Origin: Phaeoceros laevis
Taxonomy: Eukaryota > Anthocerotophyta > Anthocerotopsida > Notothyladales
Length of the DNA stretch: 64,000 nt
Direction of reading: 5' to 3'
Assembly: GCA_049999765.1 (NCBI GenBank)
Contig: JBNGIQ010009434.1
Location: 321,455-385,454 of the forward strand
Position 1 is the stretch's first letter. The number at the start of each line of letters is the position of its first letter. Made by a program: the position numbers and the translations under genes. Positions 10,505 through 21,880 of this stretch are shown in pieces. The notes beneath the pieces are model-generated. The model was given only the letters and a program-made list of their open reading frames with translations, made no database searches and was not told the DNA's origin.

Positions 10505-11160
10505 CTATGTCACCTTCAAGTAGTCCTCTTTCCACGATCCTGCATGCAGCTGCCTGCCTTGCTGCAGAACACCAGCAACTGTACAAGCATTCAGGAGGCA
10601 AGCAAATGTAACACTGTTTCCTAAAATCAGGCCTTCCTGCTCCATCCTTGCATTACAATGTGAGTGCCTGGAGACCGAGCCATGCTCAGCATACCCATTT
10701 ATCATGGCAGTCCATGTTACCGCATCCCTTGTGGACAGACTGTCAAACACTTTGCATGCATCTTCCAACTGGCCACATTTTGAATACATGTGAATCAGGA
10801 AGGTATAAACAAAAGAGACAGGATGAAGGCTACTCTCCAACACGTCAGAGTGAACCTACCTACCAGACTCTACATCCTCGGCCCTCGCACAAGCTTGCAG
10901 GGCTGCGACAAAGACGTGATTATCCGGATCCAAACTTGATCTACGCATCGTATGGTACAGTTGAATGGCCTGACTAGGTTTCCCCTGTTGAGCATGTGCA
11001 GATAATGGAAAACCACAGGCTTAGCCACCCATTTGAACACCTGCAGTGCCTCCTGTGCCCGGCCTTGACATGCATACATGCGCAAGACATAGTTTCCCAA
11101 GAATGCAATCCATTTGTACCCAAGTTTGACAGTTAGATCATCAAGTCGTCGCCCCAACCC
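10505..11160 (-). pseudogene. PPR pseudogene (about two PLS modules)
   Basis: Reading minus strand from about 11157: FLGNYVLRMYACQGRAQEAL, then (after a one-base frame change near 11010) AHAQQGKPSQAIQLYHTMRR, PDNHVFVAALQACARAEDVE, SGR, a TAG stop, VHSDVLESSLHPVSFVYTFL, IHMYSKCGQLEDACKVFDSL and TRDAVTWTAMINGYAEHG. These are clear PLS-type PPR motifs. The TAG sits where PPR proteins of this type have Gln (GRQVH), consistent with CAG to TAG. With the frameshift, a second break after GYAEHG and no start or C-terminal domain, this is a relic. Confidence 0.75.
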
Positions 11161-11890
11161 AGATTTTTTTCAGCCCCGCATCTCCGGATGACTCTGTACA
11201 GGAGAGAGGTGGACACACGAGATGTGTCTCTGCCAAGATGGTCAAACCGTCAACTTCTCGACTTAGCTGCCATGCTCACAAAGTTCGACTACAGCGTGAG
11301 CCGTTCCGTACTCTTGGCACTCTGGCACCGTCAGAGCGGCAGCATTATGATGCAACTTGTAAGGGGTTGGATGTAGGCTGGGCAGACCGTCCAACCCGCT
11401 TGTCCAAGACAGCCAGGTGCGCATCCACTCAATCAGGCTTGTAGAAGTTCGTCAGCCATAGGGGCCCTTGGACTTTTTGTGCCTGAAGTCGGAAGAGGGG
11501 GCGCTATTCTTGTCCGACCTGGAGTCCAACCACAACGTGGGGTCCAGGAAATACTGCCTCCACAACAACTCTTGCTGCTCTACTGCACTTCTGTTGTCCG
11601 GTGTGCCTAGCTTGGCTGTAGATAGGACAATCCTATTTCCATTGCCGACAGGCAACGGAGCCCTACCGACCAGTGTCTTAATTCGTTCGTACGCCGTACC
11701 AGTGGTGATCGGTACGAGAATGAGGCCGTTGCTTACAAGTACTAGTCATGAAGGTCAAAGATCACAGTCTCCATGGAATTGATTAGGGTACACATGAAAT
11801 GCCAACCAAATCAGCAAGCACTTGGTCCACTAATCAAATAATCTTGATTGAACTCGTACAAGATGGGATTGCAGAAACAACAAGAGCGTT
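11161..11890. other. No supported gene
   Basis: Only short frames without recognisable domains are present on either strand between the PPR relic and the SRA duplication. Confidence 0.4.
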
Positions 11891-11899
11891 ACATGTTAC

Positions 11900-14360
11900 A
11901 TGTCAAATGTGCCAGCAATGAATCAATGCTTCCAAGGGGCTCAGGCTTTTCCAAGTAACTTTTGCAGTCCTGTTCCCACGTCTCCATGTCTCCATCTCGG
12001 GGTCCATACGGTTGAAGTACCACAGGGCCTGTCCGCCTATTCCTTCGAGAAAAAAATACAAGTAAAATATTACCCTAGAAATATGTTTTACCTGGAGTGT
12101 CTCCATTCCAGTTATATAACCCGTCATAAGTGTAAATATGACGGGACGGGCTACTCTTGTCCCTTCTTTTTCGCACCACCTGGATGGGATGGCTATCAAG
12201 CATGGCTTCAAGCATGGCTTCATTCATACCTCTATCTCCGAGAGATAATTTTTCCACATGTACTATTTCGCCTTCCGGTGGGTTTAAGTATGCACAATCT
12301 CCTATATATTGAATCTTATCCCCATAGTCTTTGTCATATATATGTTTTCCATTGCCCGTGAGGTCCATGACTATGCATGTTGCCACCACTATAGTGGTCT
12401 TGGCGCTTCCTATTTCACACCTTATGTCAATCCCTCCAAAAGTCTGGAAATGTAGACCAACTATCTCTAGTTCCCAGCGGTAAAAGAATTGTTGGCCAAT
12501 CACAACTCCATTAACGCTTCCATTTGTTTTCTCTCTGTTAAGTAGCATTCGTTTCTCTTTTAGGTGGTTTCTTGCTCTAGTGTCGCATCGATAGTTCATC
12601 TCCCCATCATCTGTTTTGGGGCTTGACCCCCTCATCATAAAGCTTGCCCTTCTCACTCTCTTTTTCTTCTACATAATGTTTCCTGAGATCGTCAAAATCC
12701 TTCAACAACCGCTTCACTAATATTGCAACATGATCATGCTCCAACGGCCCTTTAGAGACCCGAGCTCGAGTATTTGACCACTTGCGTGGGATATATCTCT
12801 TTCTCGGAAGGGAATCGAGACCACTTCGGCCTTCCGCTTCAGAATCTGTACAATGCGGGTAGGGAATGTCTCAACTGTTGCCTAGTATGAGGAAACGCCG
12901 CGGGCTGCATATGCCTAAGTGGAGCACACGCCCCACTAGAAAGACCACCGGCCGTACGCGTGCTGCTGGTACTCAGGACCCTACTGTCTTCTACCACCCA
13001 AAAGCTTCTGACATGAGCCTTGCATCGGAATTCTGCGCCAGGCACTTGCCGCCCCAGTAATGTCGATGCTTCCCCCTGTACTAAATCAAGCTTCTTGTCG
13101 AAATAGAACCTGTGTGAAATGCATCCAGGCGTAGATCTGGCCATGGCCAATAACATTTGCTGCAAAGATGGCTCGCTTGGGTACTTAACTGTGACACGTG
13201 CATGGGAGATTTCTACGACCTGCACAGGTCTACAAGCATGATCAGCACTGGCGCTTGACTGCTGCATTTGAGCGTTGAGACTACGTGGGCGCTGCACTTG
13301 TACAAACTCAATGACGGCCGCGGGCATGACTATGCATATAGCAGCAAAAAGCAAAAACGTTCATGACAATTTGAAGCAGTTCATACCATCACAATCCGTA
13401 CGCGCTTCAGATCTTGTCGAGTTTCCGGAGCACATTTTAAATTTGGCAAGTATTTGTGGACAATTTCGTAGTATCCTGCTTTTCAGAAGCACAATGTCAG
13501 CTGCACTTGTTTCAATATTACCATATCTTCGAATTCGCACGAGGTTGTAGATATCGCGTTACTAATTTCGAATATTTTAAGAGGACCAGACTTTCAAGGC
13601 TGTGAAGGAATCCGATGGGCAACATACCCATGCTACCGGTGAAGCTTTGCTTGAAGTTCCTGCTGCCTTGCTCGAATGAATCAGATGAAAGCGCCATCGG
13701 GTTGTCGGGTGCTATGTGGAGTGACTGGGCAGGTCTCAGAGTCTGCACTTACTGTCGATACTGTGATGTTTAGATTCGATACTGTGCTTGCAATTGCATG
13801 CTCCCCAATTCGTTTCTTACGGTTCTGCCTTCCTTTGAACAGCGAGGAACTGGAGGACACGAGCAGAGCCTTCCTGCAGAAAAACCCATTACATGGCACA
13901 TATATATTCCCGGGCCATGTGATTCACCTACCCTGGGCACAAGAATGTTGCATCCGAGAACCCAGAAGGCCAGCAGGCGGCCGAATTCGAAGAAATGGCA
14001 GTTGCCCCACAAAAATGTTGCAATCCGGGACCGCAGAAGGCCAGCAGGCGGATCGAAGAAGTGGCCAGTGGCGTTTTGAACACAGGCACCGTGGGGCTTT
14101 CAGTACTTGTAACTCGCACCCTGTGGACGTCCACGATCCCAATTGGAAGTGATGATATTCGATTCTGGTCCCATTTAGACAGTAAGTATAAGCTTTCCCC
14201 TTCAGGAACAGGACCTGGTGAGGTCGGGTCGTGCTGTGGAAATGCAGATCTGCTTTGAATTCTGGAAGATTGCCCCCCAAGTCATCAGCAGGAGGGAGCA
14301 CTGGTCCTTGCTCACAAGGGCATAATATCGGGGATTTCAAGTCGCGCTGATCATGAGCAG
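11900..14360. repeat. Segmental duplication, copy A
   Basis: Much of this segment aligns by eye, in the same order and orientation, with 18330-23085 (copy B). The landmarks pair as follows: GTTGAAGTA near 12013 with the one near 18445; the SRA coding part; GCTCGAG and GGCCTTCCGCTT near 12770-12840 with 19185-19290; GCTCGCTTGGGTAC near 13168 with GCCTCGCTTGGGTAC near 22039; GCAGTTCATACC, GGTGCTATGTGG and CTTTGAACAGCGAGGAACTG onward to the shared end near 14360/23085. Copy A has no retroelement between the SRA part and the rest. Confidence 0.85.
11903..13725 (-). pseudogene. YDG/SRA-domain protein gene, copy A (one frameshift)
   Basis: Upstream exons seen on the minus strand are MALSSDSFEQGSRNFKQSF.. 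(from about 13700), GYYEIVHKYLPNLK..RVRIVM (about 13487-13390) and VVEISHARVTVKYPSEPS.. (13226 downward), with GT-AG borders and matching phases. The SRA-like domain lies at about 12560-12080: NGVVIGQQFFYRWELEIVGL, GGIDIR, TTIVVATCIVMD, DYGDKIQYIGD and the signature YTYDGLYNWNGDTPG, followed by a GT donor. SRA domains bind modified cytosine in SUVH and VIM/UHRF proteins; no SET or RING domain is visible here. Compared with copy B, a run of five C at 12627-12631 (four in B) shifts the frame before the SRA domain. It could be a pseudogene, a gene starting downstream (ATG at 12638), or a sequence error. Confidence 0.6.
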
Positions 14361-17300
14361 GATCTCAGCCTGGCGTTACTGACGCGCGGGGCCGGGCAGG
14401 CTAGGTTTTGAGGCCTGCGGCTCGCATGGCGCGCGGCTGGCCATGGCTGGAGCAGGCCGCACTGCCTTCACTAGCAGCAGACCTGTAGGGGACAATTGCA
14501 AGCCAAGGGCTGGTGCTCCAATTGCTGCCCGCAAACCGGCGCTACGAACCGGAAACGGGGCGCTTCCTATAGATCTGCTGCTACAACCGCCGGCCCAGAA
14601 GGGAGAGGGGTTGCAGATGCAGCTGAAAAACGCAGCTCTAGCTGCTGATGAAGCGCCGATAGCTGTTTTTGGTAGAGGAAGGGGACGAGGCAGAGGTAGG
14701 GGGAGAGGAAGGGGGAGGGGGGTTCAGGCACCATGTATTGGATTTGAAGACAACTTCTGCCGAGTTCCAGGATCAGATCAACTAGGAGAAAAACACTACT
14801 TAGAAATCCATAGCCAAAAAGCCCTGGAAAATAGGCCTCCCTGGCCATAGTCCCCAAACTGGAGGCTGTAAGGTGCATGTGTCTATGAGATCATACATTT
14901 CGCATGAGATCTCCAGGGTCATCAACACTTAGAGTATGAAGACCACATTTTGTGTATGCACTGGTGAGTTCAATTCAGTTGAAACAGGGAGGTAAAGCTA
15001 GGGAATCTTGAAAGCATGTTCACAATGGTATTAAACGTGGGGCCGTCTCTGGTTCAGTGCTTTTTTTGTTGTTGGAGGACCTGCCATGCATGATCTGAAA
15101 TTTGCAGAGACTTTCGGGCACAACGAACAACTCAGAATGTGGAAAACCACGGGCGTTTGATCCGGGACAGTGCTGAGTTTGCACCAGGTTGGGGATCCCA
15201 AGGCATATTCCACGGGTGTGATGGAAACGGTAGGCAGCAGGGTGAAAAGACAGGCCGGTTTTACCCCGACGAGAAAAAACCAAGCCGTTGGCAGCTGGAA
15301 GGTCAAAACTGCTGCCGCTTTCAACCCTCGCACGTGCGCAAGTTACTGCCTTTTCCACATGGAGGTGGAAACGGCCGGCTCATCGGAAAATGCCGGCCGT
15401 TTCCATCCTCCGGAACCCTAAACCCGTCCGTTTGCGGGAAAAACGGGCCGATTTCCGACGATACCCGAGACCAGTGCTCACCAAGAATTTTTTCACTAAC
15501 CGGCTCTTTTCCTGCACATCTCCACTCTAACCGGCAAGTTTTCACGGCAACCGGCAAGTTCCAGCTAATACAATTTGGCACCGGCAAAAATCCGGCAAAA
15601 CCTGTCCTTTTTTTTGTCCCACCCCAGCCGACCCAGCCACCCTTTTTTTCCCCTCATAGAGTGCCCTGCCCTCACCTACACTCTTTTTTTACTCTTTTTC
15701 CATATTTCACTTTTTCTCACCTTCCCATCCTACATCCTCTCTTCTTCATGAAAATTCTTCTTCATGAAAATTGTTCTCCATGAAAATTTATGTTGTTGCA
15801 TGTCTTGAGTAAACATAACGCCGAGTTTTCGCACCATTCTTCCATAGTTTTATTGCATCCGTGAAGTCATACTCTTCCATGTTGTCTGGTCCTTCAAGAG
15901 ATGTGCATTATAGCATCCAAACTTGAGTCCTTTAAGCTGTTTGACTATCCTTTAAGTGTTTGACTATCCTCGAGCTCATTTGATATATTTTGATGTGCTT
16001 GCTTCCCTTTGCTCATTTGTCCAAGATTCTTGCGTACACATTTGATATATTTTGATGTGCTTGCTTCCCTTTGCTCATTTGTCCAGGCGTACAAACCCTG
16101 ACAAACTAGTCAATTTGGCTTGTCCTCCACTCATCTCCTTGGCAGCTCCAACTTTACGCTTTCTATTCCGATTGCCATCCATGATAACTTTCTGTATCTT
16201 AATAACACCATCACAAAGTACATTGAAACAAAAAAGAAAATGCAAATGACTGCAAAAAAACTCGCGATGAAGTAGGCCTAGGACCTTGATACAAAAGACT
16301 TGTTTCTTGTGGAGGGGGTGGTACCTACCTACTACCAACCGGAATGAGACTTACAAAGCTTTCCTCTGTAGTAGTGCAGCACAGAAGACCAACCTGGGAG
16401 GTGCACCGCCCTGTTAGCCAGCGCATCAGCCGCTGAATTAAATGTCTTGCAAAAATCTAGGTTTCTTAAAAAAAGTGTCTCTTGGAAAGTGCCATGTCCC
16501 TTAAGTGTAGAAAGTGTCTTAAAAAATCCAGTACTTTAGTAGTACTACTAATTCTGTACTAGTAGTAGTTTTTATAAAAAATTAATTTTAATATTATATT
16601 TAGTAGACTAATAGTAGTACATGAAGTACTTAACTTTTTCCTACTACTCAATAACATAACCGGCAAAAATCCGGCATATCCCATACCTAACCGGCATACG
16701 TGCCTTTTTTTTTCCGGCTAAACCCGTATGGGGCCGGCAGGTTTGCCGGCTTTGCCGGTAAATAACACTTGCTAGCCGGAACTCGGTGAGCGCTGCCCGA
16801 GACAGCGGCACATGAAAGACACCCGACCTCGGGCGTCGCGTCATGGTCATGTTGGGCTCCCTTTTTGTTTAAGTGCTAAGTCATGGCTTAGGCTGTTGAG
16901 ATAAGTATGCTTAGCCTTTGAACACCAGTTGCGGATTTAGGGTGTGCAGATAGACTGTCAGGCGAGAGCACCGTGGCTAGCTCTGTCCTATCAGGCGGAC
17001 AGGTTACTTAGAGGCCAGCTTCAAACAATGCCTCTTGGCGTTTCCCTACCTTTGCCAAGATGTGAGATGCTCTGGGCTGTTTTAAGGGCCTGCTCTCTGA
17101 ATTAGGAAGGAGTTAGGCTGAGGAACTTGTTATGGGTGTAGGAGCTCTAGCGTGAAATACTGGTTTGTTGTCAAGATGTATTTGCTTTGCTTTTAATGGG
17201 TTACATTGGCGGTACGTGTGTTTGCCAGGCAGTTAGCCTGGGGTGTTGAATCTCATAGTCTTCGTAAGAGTTTGTGTCCAAGGTGCAGTACCGTGAGTTT

Positions 17301-17663
17301 TAGCTGATCTGTTCGTAAGCTGGTCGTTTGGTGTTCTGGAGGAGAGATTGTAAAAGACCTGTGGAGTAAGGCCATGTAATACGCTGTGAAGAAGTTTGCT
17401 GGCACAGGATTGCCTCCTGGTTGTCCAGTACAGGAAGTAAAAGTCCAAACAAGGTATCGTTGAGAGAGAGGCTGGAGGTTAAAACAAGAAATTGTGCTAG
17501 AGATCGTGCAAAAGCGCCTGGGAGAGAGGGCAAGAAATCCATTCGACAAGAGCCTGTCGCTACCCGAGGGCAGTTAACCGTCCCGTTTGCACTAGCAGCC
17601 GGAGAGGTGTTGGGAAAGGAGACATCCAACAGTCACTTGCAAGCCCGCAAGCCAAGGAAGAGG
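14361..17663. other. Repeat-rich, partly AT-rich stretch, no supported gene
   Basis: An open plus-strand frame at 14443-14850 includes a (GR)n run coded by purine-rich repeat. Another at 15139-15783 is low complexity. Neither shows a domain, intron logic or start context that would support a gene. CCGGCAA and CCGGTT motifs recur densely at 15230-15600 and 16660-16765. A 62-base-period duplication lies at 15977-16085. Confidence 0.4.
15977..16085. repeat. 47-bp unit duplicated with 62-base period
   Basis: CATTTGATATATTTTGATGT and the following 27 bases occur at 15977-16023 and identically at 16039-16085, separated by 15 bases. Confidence 0.85.
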
Positions 17664-17845
17664 TTGTTATTTGGGAAACCTTATTAAACTATGGGCCAAG
17701 TAAATTGTTATTAAAAGTCAATTTACTACATGGTACTCTAAAGCTAGTAAGCTATTGTTATTTGGGAAACCCTATTAAACTATGGGCCAAGCAAATTGTT
17801 ATTAAAAGTCAATTTACTACATGGTACTGTAAAGCTAGTAAGCTA
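17664..17845. repeat. 91-bp tandem duplication
   Basis: The unit starting TTGTTATTTGGGAAACC at 17664 repeats at 17755 with only a few substitutions (for example TTATTAAAC versus CTATTAAAC and GTACTCTAA versus GTACTGTAA). It sits in an AT-rich intergenic block. Confidence 0.85.
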
Positions 17846-18027
17846 CAACAATTAACAAAGCCGATATAAAACTTTAGCTTTTACTCCTAAGGAGTAAAAA
17901 AACGTCGTAAAAAATTTACAACGCCGTCCTAACAAAACTTATTTCTTGTTGTGCCACCCAAAATTTAAGATTGGTTGATCTTGGTTGATGGGTAGCACAA
18001 ATCAATATTGGTTGATGTTGGTTGATC

Positions 18028-18037
18028 NNNNNNNNNN
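18028..18037. other. 10-N gap flanked by a repeated motif
   Basis: Ten N follow TTGGTTGATC. The motif TTGATCTTGGTTGATGGGTA, followed by GCAC, lies both left of the gap (about 17976) and right of it (about 18125). The gap therefore falls within a repeat, and its true size is unknown. Confidence 0.95.
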
Positions 18038-19699
18038 GGGGGGTTCTCAGGCTCCAGAGTTTGAGGGGAGGGGGTAAGGGCTGGACGGGGGGCAGGGAAG
18101 CAAGGGTTAGAAGAATTTGAGATTGATTGATCTTGGTTGATGGGTAGCACCCATCTTGTTTAGCATTGGTTAGAGGCCTCCATCCAGTATAGCGAGAGAC
18201 ATTTGCACTTGAGTCACCTTGAGCAGGACCACCTTGAGGAGTTGAATTGCGTTCAACAATTCGGATTCCACCGGTTCCACGTGTAGGCGTTGCAGAATTA
18301 ACAAGAGGGTTAGATGTCTTAGGAATTGCATTGTTCGAAGCTGGCTTCAGCTTGGGCGGTTCTGACGTACACCCTCCTGTACTCTCTTCAAGTAACTTAA
18401 AATTGCAGTCCTATGCCCTCATCTCCATTTCTGCTCCTATACGGTTGAAGTAAAAGAGAGGCATATCCTCCTTCTCATTCGAGATAAAAATTCGAGTAAA
18501 CTCTAACCACACTACCTGGAACTTGGAATTCGAGTGTCTCCATCTTGGTTATTTTATATAACCCATCGTAAGTGTAAATATGTTGTGACGGGCTCTTTGC
18601 CTCACTTCGTTTTCACACCACCCGAACTAAATGGTTATGAACCATCGCTTCCTTCATAGTAGAATCTCCAGAAGATAATTTTTCCACGGGTGCCTTGCCT
18701 TGGAGTGGGCTTGAGTACGTGCCTTCTCCCATGTATTGAATTATATCCCCATTGTCTTCGTTGTATACATGTTCTTTTTCCTGTGTGACGTCCATAACTA
18801 TGCATGTTGTCACTTGTGTGGTCTTGCCCCATCTGGTTTCTGGTGTCAATTCCCTTGTATCAATTCCCCGGAAAGGCAGAAAATGTAGATCAATACCTCT
18901 AGCTCCCATCGGTAAAAGAACTGTTGGCCAATTAGAACTCCATGGACTTCTTCATTTGTTTTCTCTATGTTAAGCGCCATTCCTTTTTTTTTTTCAGCCA
19001 GTTTCTTGCTTCGATGTCACATCTCATGCGCAAGATCTCGGGATTGAGGTCTGACCCCTTAAGCTTGCCCTTCTCACGCTGTTTCTCCATTTCAATTGCA
19101 AGCTGTTTATCTTCTTCTAACTTTTTCCCAAGATCTTCAAAATTTTTCACTTTTGCATCATGATCATGAGGGGATATCCTCGAGCTCGGCTCTAATAGCC
19201 CTTTCAAGACCTGAGTATTCCTCAACTTGGATCAGATAAATTTTCCTTGCAAGAAAATTTGGGCCAGCCGGGCCTTCCGCTTGTAAAGTGATTGTAACTG
19301 GAAGCAGGATAGTTTAGCAGCCGGGTAACTTATAATTAGATTTGGGCAACTTAGAATTAAGACTCTGAGCTCAGCCCCAGTTCTAGCACATCCGGATTTA
19401 AGTTTACCATTCATAGAAGCCGTGGATGCATTAGACAAAGCTGTCGAAGCTGTGCTTCAACAAGACCAAAGACATGGGTTGCAGCCAATTGCATATTTCA
19501 GCAAAAAGCTAAAAGGAGCAGAACTCAATTATAGCACGCATGAAAAAGAGACTTTAGCATATGTATTAGCCTTGAAGCAATGGAGGTGCTATCTGGAAGG
19601 AGTTGCATTCGTAATGGAGACTGACCACAGCCTACTCAGGTACTTACAAACACAACCTTTGCTTTTCCGAAAGCAAGCATGTTGGTTGGAGTTTTTTCA

Positions 19700-19796
19700 G
19701 GAGGGTTGGAGTCTCAGGACTACAACCCTCCTTAGTGCACATCAAGTGGCAGTGCGCCTGATTCCCGCGTGGAGTCGTTCCGGTGTGTCCACCCCT

Positions 19797-19866
<70 letters not shown>
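19700..19866 (+). mobile_element. SINE-like insertion with long (TAC)n tail, inside the gypsy remnant
   Basis: The coding sequence up to WLEFFQE and the continuation QQFEFEVHYLK would be adjacent in an intact gypsy polyprotein. Here they are separated by GTGCACATCAAGTGGCAGTG..GATTCCCGCGTGGAGTCG and then about 23 TAC units (19797-19866). The non-microsatellite part matches the repeat in ACOS5 intron 1 (8024-8098). TCAG occurs at both borders (TTTTTTCAG and CTCAGCAA), a possible 4-base target duplication. Confidence 0.65.
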
Positions 19867-19868
<2 letters not shown>

Positions 19869-21856
19869 GCAATTTGAGTTTGAAGTACATTATTTAAAAG
19901 TCCTGAGTACAAAACAAGGTAGCAGACACGTTGAGTAGAGTGCAGACTAATGCTATAGCAAGCGCGCTAGGTCTTGCTGGCAAGAGGAAATCAAGGCAGT
20001 TTTGCGTTTGGATGATGAGGCAAAAGGTGCAAGAAAGGCCATAGAAGAGGGTAACACCTCATGGACTGAACAGGACGGGTTATTATATTATACGGGCAAG
20101 TTGTATGTGCCAGCGTTGTAGCATATTCGTGTGACACTACTTCAAGAGGCACATGAGCCCCCATCTTCTGGACAGAAAAGAATAGACAGAACGCTCAAAC
20201 AATTGCAGCAAACATATTACTGGAAGACTATTGCTAGGGATGTTAATAAGGATTTTGTCCACGTTTGTGATACTTGCCAACATGTCAAGCATGAGACCAG
20301 GCGTCCGGGAGGCCTTATGCAACCATTAGACGTGCCGCTTTGAGCCCTGAGATCAAGTTACTATGGATTTTATAGTAGGTCTTCCGCAAACAAGAAATGG
20401 TCATAATGCTGGCCATCTTAGTCTTTGTGGATAAGCGCACGAAAATGGTACTGATGGAAGCAACAACTGACAAATTATACACAGCACCTTAGGCAGCCGA
20501 TTTGTTCTTGAAAATTGTCTAAAGGCTCGATGGTCTTCCAAAGTCAATTGTGTGTGATAGGGATCGGGACTAAGTTTACAGGTGCTTTTTGGAGAGCAGC
20601 GCATGCAGGATTGCAGACTAAACTATGTTTTTCCACAGCCTATCACCCAGCCAGTGACGGGCAAATTGAAAAGGCGAATCAGGTGGCTGAGATCATGTTA
20701 AGAGCATATACAGGAGAGCAACAGGAAAAGTAGGACTGTTACTTGCATTTAGTGGAATTTGCTATGAATAATGTTGTGAGTGCGACAACAGGTGTTACTT
20801 CTTTTTTCTTGAATGGAGGCTGCAATCCTCGAACACTTTTGTTTAGGATTTGGGCAAGTGATAATTAGGATTTGGGTAACTTATAATTAGGACTCGTGCC
20901 ACTAATAGAACAATCTAAATACATGTAACTTGTTGGTTATAAAGAGCCTCGGCCGCTGGCCAAGGCAGGGTTTTCCGGCTTCAAGCTTGCAACTGGTCGC
21001 TGATAGGACCCTATTATCAGCGAGCTTCGACGGTACGCCTGTCGTGAAAGCACTTCAGCTGGATTTGTTTCTATCCGAGACCTCTTCTTTGATAGGCTAC
21101 GTGCTCGAGGTTATCCCCGAGCTTTTTTAATGCCTTGTTTCAGCAAAGTCTCTTGGACTGACAGAGAAACATTAAGTTTAGCTCTAGCGAGCGCCGGGTC
21201 AGACGGCCCCTCAGGTTTTGAAGCTACCTTTCTCCCGTTGGAGTAATTCTTTGCACTTGGGGGTTTCCCTAAACCCTAAGCTATTTTTTGCTATGCAGAA
21301 AGTTCCGTCACTGTCCGTGCTTCCCCAACCAATTGTGTGTTGGTGGAATCCTAGGAAACTGTCAAGTTTTTTAGTTAGAGCGAAATTGGCTAACGTTTAG
21401 ATTTTCTAATTTAAGTGTGGTTCTACCACTTAGTTAGCCTTCTGAAAGTAGTTAGTCCGCGGCCGAGATTTATCGACTTGGAATTTTATAATTCCAAACA
21501 TTGTGTCGAGATCTCAGTGCCTCTATATGTTTTCCTTGGGAGTATACACACACACTGTAATTTTGAGAGTGATCTCACTCATGAGCCCCGCAGGGCGAAA
21601 CTAGTTTGGGTTTTCTTCTTGAAGTCTTTTGTGTGTGTGTGAAGCTCCTCCGGTAGCCATTGTTATTGTTCCCCAATGCACGTAAGTCCTAAGTTCAGTA
21701 CTTGGCCACTGAGCGCATACGATCTGGGGTAACTCCCGGCTCCTCTATCCGCTCAACCCTTTGAAAGAGAGCCTCTTGGTGTCACTAAGGAGCCTTGGAC
21801 TCACCAGCCTTTTGGCATTACTTCCACACACGCTCCCTGCACAGTGACATTGTGCG

Positions 21857-21880
21857 TGTAAACCCTAAACCCTAAACCCA
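21857..21880. repeat. Short interstitial telomere-type repeat
   Basis: AAACCCTAAACCCTAAACCC is about three units of the plant telomere heptamer (CCCTAAA). CCCTAAACCCTAAG also occurs near 21267. It is too short for a relic telomere and may be a promoter telo-box-like motif. Confidence 0.6.

Noticed and set aside
14443-14850. RGR-repeat protein
   Set aside because: The (GR)n run is coded by a purine-rich simple repeat, and the flanks show no domain or splice logic. RGG-type RNA-binding proteins usually have more than this.
15139-15783. 214-codon open frame
   Set aside because: Composition follows the CCGGCAA/CCGGTT repeat and a pyrimidine-rich tail; no start context or domain.
19797-19866. 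Poly-tyrosine tail of a plus-strand frame
   Set aside because: It is translation of a (TAC)n microsatellite that interrupts the RNase H reading, not a protein feature.
21857-21880. Relic telomere or chromosome fusion point
   Set aside because: Only about three heptamers; short telomere-like motifs are common in plant promoters and repeats.
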